From: Nematostella vectensis
Lineage: Eukaryota > Cnidaria > Anthozoa > Actiniaria > Edwardsiidae
Length of the DNA stretch: 60,000 nucleotides
NCBI RefSeq assembly: GCF_932526225.1
Contig: NC_064044.1
Coordinates: 7,306,801-7,366,800, forward strand
Reading direction: 5' to 3'
Shown here: piece after piece, positions 21,401 through 31,400 of the stretch
How positions within the stretch are numbered: the first letter of the stretch is position 1
How the letters are laid out: the number at the start of each line of letters is the position of its first letter
Program-made: the position numbers and the translations under genes
The notes under the pieces: generated by a model
Seen by the model: the letters and a program-made list of their open reading frames with translations, nothing else
Databases searched by the model: none
Told to the model about the DNA's origin: nothing

Positions 21401-22197
21401 CATGACTGTAAACTCCATAGAGCAGTCTGCTTTTCAGTAATAGGTTTTCAGCTGTATGTAAAGCATACAGTATTTCACATTCTATTTATTTATTTAAGAC
21501 TACACCAACATCATTACTAATTGGTCAAGCAAATGTAAAAGGATACAAGCATGAAGTCTAAGCACCAAAAAAAAAAAAAAAGGAAAAAAATAACAATTAG
21601 TAAATAGTCATACCATCCTAAATTGTGTAAAGGGTGGGGTAATGAGGAGATGTCGGGCAGACATTTGTTGTCGGGAAATAAGAATGTACTTACTGGACAT
21701 CAGCCGTGTGGTCAAGATCTGTTACGAGAACGAAAAATACATCATCTTGTCAGTATTCAAAAATAAACTCATCATTGATACACAACACAGGATTTACGTA
21801 TGTGCGGATAAGTGCGGAGGGGGGGGGGGGGGGGGCAGTCATAGGTAACATATGGAACGAGTTAAAAATTATGATGATCCTACAATAAGAACAGACCCAC
21901 TTCCTGGCGGTCAAAGGACTACATTCAAAGATTCCTGGCTGTTGTTGCATGTGGTACTTATATTTCTTAATTAGCCCAATGACAAGAATTTGACAATGAC
22001 AACAAGTCCGGCCTACAACAATACGACTTTAAACTCGAACAGCAATCTCAAAGTGCAGCTTTCCTTTTTTAGCAGTGACAATTTCAAGCAGTTTTGTGTG
22101 TGAGGTAGGTTTCTCAAAACTTCGTGATAAACTACTTTGATAATTACTCACACTCGTACTTGGCAGATTTCTTCGGCTGAAAATCCACAGCTGCCAT
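17710..22197 (-). CDS. Archease, activator of the RtcB tRNA ligase (ZBTB8OS ortholog)
   Basis: Nine exons on the minus strand join in phase: 22197-22152, 21718-21694, 21557-21547, 20985-20954, 20872-20794, 19129-19047, 18339-18287, 18213-18177 and 17799-17710, giving 151 codons against about 167 in human. Archease supports guanylylation and multiple turnover of the RtcB ligase in tRNA splicing and XBP1-type mRNA ligation. Signature segments are present: YLDHTADVQLHAWGDD, AFEQVAVAMFGYMTDLETVE, LLFHFLDE, GEEFDLEKHPQGTEVKAITY and the terminal VIIDI. The Asp/His-rich DHTAD motif and the C-terminal Asp are the conserved putative metal-binding residues. The third exon is only 11 nt. The short N-terminus (MAAVDFQPKKSAKYE) is the main difference from the human protein. 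A LINE sits between exons 5 and 6. Confidence 0.96.
18441..18487 (+). repeat. Poly(A) tract
   Basis: About 47 uninterrupted A on the plus strand, in the archease intron between exons 5 and 6. Possibly the tail of an old retroposed sequence, but no recognisable body precedes it. Confidence 0.8.
19395..20627 (+). mobile_element. 5'-truncated LINE (L1/Tx1-like) with 15-bp target-site duplication
   Basis: An open stretch from 19395 to 20101 encodes the C-terminal part of a LINE ORF2: an IKIGGKTVYYRKWHQAGI segment, FQYKIVHNILPSN, and a Cys-containing tail with NCQFC, the region that follows the reverse transcriptase in this class. The frame then breaks; KWFRDKSS and KEKRF fragments continue in another frame. 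The 3' end is A-rich, with AATAAA at 20604-20609 and a terminal A run. Identical 15-bp sequences, ATATTGAAGTCCCCC, at 19380-19394 and 20628-20642 flank the insertion, so the boundaries are exact. It is inserted opposite to the archease gene and is dead. Confidence 0.9.
21547..21557 (-). CDS. Archease 11-nt microexon
   Basis: On the minus strand a long T tract followed by GGTGCTTAG precedes ACTTCATGCTT, then donor GTATCC. The preceding exon (21694) leaves two bases (CA) and the next (20985) supplies GG. With the microexon the join reads V-Q-L-H-A-W-G-D-D, exactly the conserved archease segment. Without it the frame is lost. See the separate finding. Confidence 0.9.
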
Positions 22198-22199
22198 TT

Positions 22200-24470
22200 C
22201 ACTAAAGCTTAACAGAGTTTTCTATATCGAGATCATGGAGGCTATGGAGAAATAACAGTGTTCTTGTTGTAGGCAGGTGAAGATGATTTGGGGGCAGAGA
22301 GAAATGTGGTGCAACAAAACACAGGACGAGTCAGCGGGTGCATTATAGCCATCATACCTGATGTAATCGGGGAAAATGACATACTGTATTACCACAGGTA
22401 GCACCTCTAGAGCATTCGAATTTTAGTTTTTTTCTTTACAAAATCAGTGGAAAACTGCGCAACCCATTGAATCTGGTGCAAGCTTGCGAATGAAATTATG
22501 CTACACCCGCCTGAAAACCCTAAAGGGTGCTATGAAACTGCTTTTCAAAGATAGGAATTTGTCAGACGCGTCTAAAGTGGAGTGCGCAGGGTGCGTGCTT
22601 AACCGCCCTGACCGCTAAAAAGTAGATCATTTCTTAAAGTTCTTAAAACCTTTCACTTATATTAATCTAGCCAAAACAAAGCATAGATAAACTTTCAAAT
22701 TCTGAAAAGGGAATTGAATTTGATTGAAATTTGAATTTTCTACAGATCTTTGAAAATTTTCCTGGCCGCGCCAAAGGAGATTGAATCGAGAGAATAGTCA
22801 AGAATTGTATTCGAAAAAAGAAAATATCGTTTTGTTGTAGGTTTCAAAAACAGCGCGAGCTCGTGAGAATGTCGCCATTCTTGATTGCGAATGCAGCGCG
22901 CGCACACAATGCAAAAACAATTCAAAGACTAAAAAATATCTGCTTAATTTTGCAGATTTGTTTCCTGGAGTTAAATAATCATTTGACTACCAGGTTGAGA
23001 TATAAAGATGACGGTAAAAGTTGAAACCACACAACGTTCTTCAGCAATAACTAAGAAGATATGAAGACCGGAACCGGTTTAGCGCGCGCATGTTTTCTCA
23101 TGTAATTTGGTTGACATCTCGATCTACGTCACAAATGACTGGACCCGGGCTTTTCAGTTCACGGCCTTTTTTCCGAAGGTTGACCAAAATAGTACAATAT
23201 TACAGATTTGAGTTATTCGCGCGAACGCGTGTTTTATAGGGTCCATACGAACCACATACCATTTGGAAGATAAAAATATAAAGAATTGACAAAGTCTATC
23301 AACTCTGAAAGTTTATATAACTGAAAGGTTATATGGACTTTAATAAAGGACCGTAAAAATATCCTTTTTTCATATGATGGTTATGACTGCGCACCCCCTC
23401 AGCAATTCCTGGCTATGCGCCTGTTTTTGTTGTCTGTGGGAGTCAGAAAGCAACATGTATCACACGAAAACACCCCCCCCCCCTCCCCAATTGCCATTGT
23501 TCAAACCCAAAAACGGAGTCAAAAGCTACATTCCCACCAAAAAAAACCGTTATCCATTCAAGGCAGTGATTGGTTGATTGTTTTATTTCGAAGCTCGCGG
23601 ATGATTTCGTAGCGACTGACGTCATAATGATCAATCACCACACAACTTTGCTACGAAACCGTTGTCCTTGTACCTCAAAGACTTCAACGATATTCAACCA
23701 AAGAATACTTGAGATGAAGGGCTGTTCACATCAAAGGCTCTTGGACATCTCTCCCTGATGTCATCAAAGCTGGAGACGTATGTACAAAGCTCGAAGATCC
23801 AGCGTACTTCGCAAGCGCTCCCAAAGGTCACACCACGCAATTTTCCGGGCAGGATTTTCGTGGCCGAGAAAAAAAAAAACGCGGCTAAACTGCAGAATAC
23901 CCGTCCACTTATTTGCATTTTCCTTGTATTTACTGCCTCGTTCTATAGAAATCGAGGTTTGAAGTCTCATTGTTAACTCTTTGTGGAAGGGTATTCTGCA
24001 GTTGCTGCAAAAACGCTGGATCCTCGAGTATAGACGTACAGGCCGATGAAGTAGGGAAGCATTGACCGCCTTTGGGCAAAAGGACTCCTTCAAGACAATG
24101 GCGTAGGCGAAGAGACAATATGTCATTTGAAAGAAATAAAGTGAGACCGAACTTGACATTCAAGCAACCTCGAAATCATGAAATGTTCTTGAAGATGCTT
24201 GAATTTTAAGTTTTGTCGCTTCTTGAAGAAAAAGAGCTACCTTACAAAAGAAACAAAAACACATTAAAAGATGACTGCTGTCAGAAATTATAAAAGGACT
24301 TTTTTTCCCGATTTCCATCTTTTTTTATTGGCAGTCGTTTTGACGGATGTTGTCCTTGAGTCTGATGACAAAAGTTAGAAATGGCAAATCAGATCAGTCA
24401 ACACTAAGTTAAGGGAAGACTTGTCTGAGACAAGGTAAGCAGTAAAAAGAGAACGTCCATCTTTTCTTGA
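22200..24470. other. Intergenic region between archease start and URB2 end, no gene called
   Basis: No splice-consistent coding series was found. It holds homopolymer C (23469), a foldback at 23893-24003, and short compositional open frames. The promoter of archease must lie at its left end (near 22200), where I see no TATA box. Confidence 0.5.
23740..24060. repeat. Foldback with inverted, similar flanks
   Basis: The sequence around 23891-23909 (CTGCAGAATACCCGTCCAC) is reverse-complemented near 23985-24003 with one mismatch. Outside these arms, CTCGAAGATCCAGCG on the plus strand near 23790 and CTCGAGGATCCAGCG on the minus strand near 24025 are also inverted near-copies. Confidence 0.55.
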
Positions 24471-24477
24471 CTCAAAC

Positions 24478-24842
24478 AATATAGGTATGACAGTCACACA
24501 ATGTAGGTATGACAGTCACACAATGTAGGTATGGCAGTCACACAATATAGGTATGGCAGTCACACAATATAGGTATGACAGTCACACAATATAGGTATGA
24601 CAGTCACACAATGTCGGTATGACAGTCACACAATGTCGGTATGACAGTCACACAATATAGGTATGACAGTCACACAATATAGGTATGACAGTCACACAAT
24701 ATAGGTATGACAGTCACACAATATAGGTATGGCAGTCACACAATATAGGTATGACAGTCACACAATATAGGTATGGCAGTCACACAATATAGGTATGACA
24801 GTCACACAATATAGGTATGACAGTCACACAATATAGGTGTAA
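24478..24842. repeat. 22-bp minisatellite
   Basis: About 16 copies of a unit ACAATATAGGTATGACAGTCAC. Variant positions are ATA/GTA/GTC before GG and GACA/GGCA. It is intergenic, about 560 bp beyond the URB2 stop codon. Confidence 0.95.
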
Positions 24843-25221
24843 CAGTCTGATTGTTGTCAACCAATCCAAGACCCATGAAGATCCCAAGGTGACCTCGATC
24901 TTCATGATCATGATCATCATGATGATTGCAGGCCATTTCGGGATCTTCTGAAGAATTCCACAAATGCAGAAGTCAGTGCCTTTACTATAACAAGCACGTG
25001 GACGTCTGGATATAAATGGACGGACAAACGACGAAGACAAGAAAATCACACACCTCTGACATTCTGGTCACCGTCTTCGAAACAGATGAGACAAAAAGTT
25101 GCTGAGCCTATCCTTGTCCTGGGAGCCGTTGGCAATTGAAAACCAAAAGACAGTAAAAATTACAAAGCAAAAGATCACTGATCTAAAGGGGCCTGACCAG
25201 CCTAAAGAAGTCGATATATTC

Positions 25222-25227
25222 TTTATT
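25222..25227 (-). terminator. Candidate URB2 poly(A) signal
   Basis: TTTATT on the plus strand (AATAAA on the minus strand), about 175 bp beyond the URB2 stop codon at 25404-25402. Confidence 0.5.
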
Positions 25228-25401
25228 ATTTCGAATCAATCTAATGCAAGTTACAGAGTTCCATTCAATTCTTTCTTTCCCTATTTTCAAAGGATATAGC
25301 AAAGCTTACGACTGCACTGGTTATGCTTCACCGTTGTAAAATTCATTGCTGTTTGCTTGCAAGCTTGTTGCAACTTCCCTCAATTGTCTTTACTGCCTGC
25401 C

Positions 25402-28400
25402 TTAAACCTTTCCAGTAAACTTGTGGTATTTATTGTACTCTTCGTTAAGCGTCTTAAAGAGTTCCCGTGAGCCTTTGCTAAGTGTGGCGTGGAGCAGAGC
25501 GGTTTCGTGATCTCCACACAAATCGAGTAGACAGAAGACACCATCCGTCAATACCTCCTGCAAAAAGACCAATAAGAGATCAAGGTCTTGATCACGTGCA
25601 GCTATCTAACCAATAAGAGGTCAAGGGTTGAGCACATGCGTCAGTCATCTTAACCATAAACGACCATTGTTTTGATCACGTGAAGGGTATCCTACCAATG
25701 ATAGGTCAAGGTTTTGATTGCGTGTCAGGTATCATTCCAATAACTCGCGCTGATTTTTACGCGCGCGTTAGGAATCATACGCGTCCGCTATGCTTTTCCA
25801 TATCAGCTTATTTCCCTAGCTAAAATAGGCGTTTAAATACATAGCCTACGTGTAGCTGGTTAGCGATTAAAGAGTCAATGGTTGACGCACCTTGACGTGT
25901 GATGGCAGATGGACTCCCTGTGCTACATGGATGTACTCGGCGATGAGATACGGGGAGTACTGGGAACAAAGGGCAGGATCACGTTACTCATATATCAACA
26001 CGGTGAAATAAATAGACTTCTTTTGATGACCGACGCCTGCAACAGAACTTCTGCTAAGCGCACTTTCGATAGGGGACTTGCACTAAGAAATCACGTGACT
26101 TTCTGGGTGGCAAACTATCGTGCGCTCAGGCTTTTGGCGGCAAAATAGCAACAACAAAAAGAAACTTTTTTCCACGCTTACGAATATGCCATTTTATTTT
26201 TTCGTCGCTCTCTGGCGTCATTTTTGTGTTTATTTTGGTGTGTTATTTGGGTAGTTTGCCGAGCAAAATGATACGTGATTTCTCAGTGCAGTTTTTATTC
26301 CGCGCATTTCTTGATGGCACCGCGTCGTGTTTAGACGGACGGCATATACGTGCTATTTCACGTCCTCCTCAGAGCTCAAAGCGGTAAATACCAGCGTGAG
26401 ATTTGAAGAGAACGTGTGTGAGGCGGCGTCCGGTTGCCGGCGTCTTCACCACTCTTATACCTTTGAGAAGGCCGTTTTATGTGTGGCAATCTCTTGATAA
26501 AGCCTACAAGAAAAAGAGAAATAAGAAGTCGCCTTTGACGAGAAGAATAAACAACAAAGGGAACTTAAGTCTCAGAGGCAATACTCGTCGACCGCTTCAA
26601 GGTAAAAGTGCAGTGAACCTCCATGCTAATATTATATGTCTGTCGCTTTGTGCATGGACATGGAAAGGAGATGGCGGAAGTGAAAAAAAAACATACCTCG
26701 CTATTTTCTGTGCACACGTCATGTCATGCCCAGGGCTGTGGTCACCCTGTGGCTTGGTTGCAAAGCTGCAGCAGTAGTTTGCAAGCATTCGTAACATGTC
26801 TAGCTTCAGTCAAGGTTGTCAAAACAGATAAAGAAATAGATTTACACAACAAAACGCCGTACACATGGTTTTAAAAGCGAGGACGAAAGTTTCTTGAGCA
26901 AAACATCCCTTAGGTCCCTTTCGCATAAGCGGAAGTTTTTCGAGACGACTAGCCATTTCTCTCAATTTTCCGAAGCAGCCTTCAATACTCGCTACGATTC
27001 CTTCAATTTCGATAAGAGTGTTGTTTAGGAGACTAGTTTTAGGGTCCTGATGAGGCCGACAAATCGAGAGTGAACGCTTGCTTTATAGGAATAGATGCCG
27101 GGAATGTCTTTATTTGAAGGTCACATAGAACAGAAGAAAGACCAAGGATATACAAAAGTTTTATGGTCGACAACCGGAAAAGGAAGGGGCGTTTATTTGA
27201 AGGGGGCAATTTTTTTTTCTCACAATATTTAGGCCTTAGGGGAGGCGCCAACTCAAGAGAGTTCGCTTAATGAAGGTGTGGGTTTACGGATGAGGCCGTG
27301 GAGAGGTATGGGAAAGGATACTGTTTACGCACGTGACGAACACGTGCACACAGCCGTACATCGCCTCACTCTGATAGTACAGCGCAGGACTGAGGAGAGC
27401 GAACAGGCTCTGGAATATGGCGGGAAAACTGAAACAGAGGGTACGTTAGCTTGCAGTTGCTTAGCCTGGATTCCGCATCTCGAACTCGGATAATTCTAAT
27501 GCCCCGTTAACACAAACAGGGCTAGATTGCCCTTGGATTTGTTCCTAGTTTTTCAGTCTTCTACTCGGACGACAACAAACTCAAAACCCGTATAAAAACC
27601 CATGCAATCAGCGCCAACATCAGGCAGTATTGCTGGCGAAGTGACTCGCTCTTCTGGCCAGCATTTCCTTTGTCTTGTGGCGCTTTTCGCTATTTCGCCC
27701 TGGCCACATTTAATTAACCGAGCTTTTCAAAAGTAGTGACCTTGGCAATTTTGACTCTTATTTCGGTTGCTATTTTTGTCCTAGATCAGTGTTAAAAAAA
27801 AAAAAAAACAGCTACTAATATAACAGGGCCGTATCAGGGGGTGGGGCACAGGGGCGTATCAGGGGGTGGGGCACAGGGCCGTATCAGGGGGTGGGGCACA
27901 GGGCCGTAGCAGGGGGTGGGGCACAGGGCCGTATCAGGGGGTGGGGCACAGGGCCGTATCAGGGGGTGGGGCACAGGGCCGTAGCAGGGGGTGGGGCACA
28001 GGGCCGTAGCAGGGGGTGGGGCACAGGGCCGTAGCAAGGGGTGGGGCACCGGGCCGTAGCAAGGGGTGGGGCACAGGGCCGTAGCAGGGGGTGGGGCACA
28101 GGGCCGTAGCAGGGGGTGGGGCACAGGGCCGTAGCAGGGGGTGGGGCACAGGGCCGTAGCAGGGGGTGGGGCACAGGGCCGTAGCAGGGGGTGGGGCACA
28201 GGGCCGTAGCAGGGGGTGGGGCACAGGGCCGTAGCAGGGGGTGGGGCACAGGGCCGTAGCAGGGGGTGGGGCACAGGGCCGTAGCAGGGGGTAGGGCACA
28301 GGGCCGTAGCAGGGGGTGGGGCACAGGGCCGTAGCAGGGGGTGGGGCACAGGGCCGTAGCAGGGGGTGGGGCACAGGGCCGTAGCAGGGGGTGGGGCACA

Positions 28401-31400
28401 GGGCCGTAGCAGGGGGTGGGGCACAGGGGCGTATCAGGGGGTGGGGCACAGGGCCGTAGCAGGGGGTGGGGCACAGGGCCGTAGCAGGAGGTGGGGCACA
28501 GGGCCGTAGCAGGGGGTGGGGCACTGGGCCGTAGCAGGGGGTGGGGCACTGGGCCGTAGCAGGGGGTGAGGTACTGGGGCATGTCCCCCATAAGATTTTT
28601 AAAAATATATAAGGAAATGACTAGGAGCGTGGTGGTGCCCACAAATATTTTCTAATGTTTCTGTATTGTGTCCCCCTCCCAAATATTTCGAGGCATGCTC
28701 CGTCCTTTATAATGTTTTTTAAATATAATCGACCCTTTTCTCGACCCCTCTCTAATTCAAACCGATATTTGTCTCCCTTCAAAGTTCGATGAAGCAGAGC
28801 TCTAATGCAATTGGTTGGTGGACAATACTCACGCATGCGTCGAATACGATTCTGAGGCCACGAGCAAACTGGAGTGCAGTACGAGACGGGCGTGATGTGG
28901 TGCCACCATGGTCTGGACATAGACACGAGTCATGAGACACAAGAATAAACAATGCGTGGGAACCAGAGGATAGCTTTTGTACATCATCTCGCAATAGGCG
29001 AATTGCACCAAGAAATCGGGAGACTTTTTGGCAAAATCGTGCGCGCTCAAGTGTTTACGGCAAAATAACAACAACTCAAAGATAATACGCTGAATATAGC
29101 AGGAATGGCCTTTTTTAATCGTCTTGGACGGCAAGCATGAAGGCCTCGCTCCTAAGTACAATAATTATGATACTACGATCACGTGATGGAAAGCGAATGA
29201 GTGAGGTAGAATCATGTGTTGAACCGATAAAGCAACAATACACCAACAATAAAAGAACAATTCAATGAGTACCGTGCCGAGGGTAACAATGCTTGTCATG
29301 ATGTCCAGAGCAATCAGCCGGTGTCGGGTACCCTGTGGTGTCTTAGCTTGTTGCTGCACGACAAATTGAAGGGCCATCAAAACCTGCAAAGAGGCACTCG
29401 TTAAACTTTGACCAGTCTGAGAGAGTACCCAGCTTCATATTGATAGCGTGACCTGGGTAAATCACTTGGTTCAGCTCACGTGACTTGCCTCGGGTAGTAC
29501 CTTGCCAGATCACGTGACCTACCTTGGGTAGGACTAGGCTCAACTCACGTGACTCGCCTAAGGCAGTACTGGGTTCAGCTCACGTTACTTACCTCGGGTA
29601 GTACTGGGCTCAGCTCACGTGACTCGAATAGGGCAGTACTGGGTTCAGCTCACGTGACTCGCCTAGGGCAGTACTGGGTTCAGCTCACGTGACTCGAATA
29701 GGGCAGTACTGGGTTCAGCTCACGTGACTCGAATAGGGCAGTACTGGGTTCAGCTCACGTGACTCGCCTAGGGCAGTACTGGGTTCAGATCACGTGACCT
29801 ACCTCGGGTAGTCCTGGGCTCAGCTCACGTGACTCGCCTAGGGCAGTACTGTGTTCAGCTCACGTTACTTACCTCGGGTAATACTGGTCGAAAATCTTTT
29901 TTGTTCTCCTTTGTTATCTTTCTTTTCAATAGATAGGACCAGAGTTGCAGCAAAGCCGTGAGTCGCTTGGTGGACTGGGCACTACTTGTGCGCTGCAAGA
30001 CAAAAATGTTTTGACTATCAATCCCATCGAATCATTCTTGCAAACTTGATAAAGGGCAATTGATTGTCAGGATCTATGCTACTAGCTTGACTTGTTCGTT
30101 ATGAATAGATTGTAAGCCAAGGGAGGATGGAGAATACTCCAAGATGAAATACCACCCTCTGATAGGTCGAGGCGGATCAATGCGAGAGGCATCCATTTTT
30201 ATCTCATCGCTCCAGCGATAATATCTTGCTATCAAATATCAGATAGCTCTTGTAATTAGTCCTTTGTGTTCTCAAATATAAACAGTAACAAAGGGATGAT
30301 TATTATGATTATTATGATATTATGATTTAACGGACAAAATCAGGTCTTCGCAGTCGCACTGTATATATCTGGCGCGTAGGTAAGATTTGCTGAGGGGTAG
30401 GGGGTAGGGGTGCACGCGCCTCTAGCAAAGCGCCCGTTATATAGCCACCTACCAGCTCTTTAACTAAGGCCTTCAGCAGCATCGTCTTCTTCTCTGCCTC
30501 AGCGCCGCGAAGCAGAGCCACGACCACACCCATTCCCTCCTCTCTCAACATATCAGTCGCTCGTCCAGACTCGTACGAGACGCGTGGAATACACGTGACA
30601 TCACCAGCTGTAGTGACGTCACCAGGATTTATGACATCATTAATGACGTCATCGTGTCTTGTGATGCCAACACCTGTGCTGTGTTTTTCGTCATTTTGGT
30701 CAATGACGTCATTATATACATGCGCAATGGACGTTAGTAAGTGCAGGATGGATGTAAGCATGCGTGAATAGAGTTGCTCAGGGAAGAGGTCTTGCCACAT
30801 GGAAACGGAGGAGGAGATGACGGTTAGCAGACGTAAACAGCTCGTGATGCAGTGGCGAGATTCTGCCTGAGAAGAAAAAAAGTAGGGACTTTTTGAGATT
30901 TAATGGAATGTGTGATCTATGTGAAGGGGGACCGTAACATTTTTCAAGAAGCATATAGTTAAACCCAAATTTGAGTTGAAGGTACCCATACTGGCTGTTC
31001 TATCACGGGGTATAGGCGGTATTACTATCATGAGCTGAGGTCTCACCTCTGTAAAGTCTTTATTACGGGTGTTGAGGAAGTCTGTCGCGAACTTGAGAAA
31101 TGCTGGGAATATCTTCTTCCACCGCCACTCTGCGAAGGTCTCCTCACTCTTTGCAAGTTTTCTAAAAAAAGTATCAATCAGGACAATACTTTGGGAGTGT
31201 GAGTCAGGGCGTTGTCTGGTATTCAGGTCATTACCAGGCACTTAAAATATGGCCAGGTACTCAGGGGTATGGCCTGGTACTCAGGGGTATTACGAGGTGT
31301 ATAGGGGTATGACCAGGTACTCAGGGGTATGGCCAGGTACTCAGGGGTATGGCCAGGTACTTAGGGGTATGGCCAGGTACTCAGGGGTATGGCCTGGTAC

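Noticed and set aside
26403-26874. Plus-strand open frames of 80-124 codons
   Set aside because: They overlie two URB2 exons (26503-26461 and 26799-26746) that fit in phase on the minus strand and match the URB2 C-terminal region.
27834-28642. Proline-rich open frames of about 200 codons on the minus strand
   Set aside because: All three frames are open across a 25-bp tandem repeat, with one peptide pattern repeating; no start context, splice structure or unique domain.
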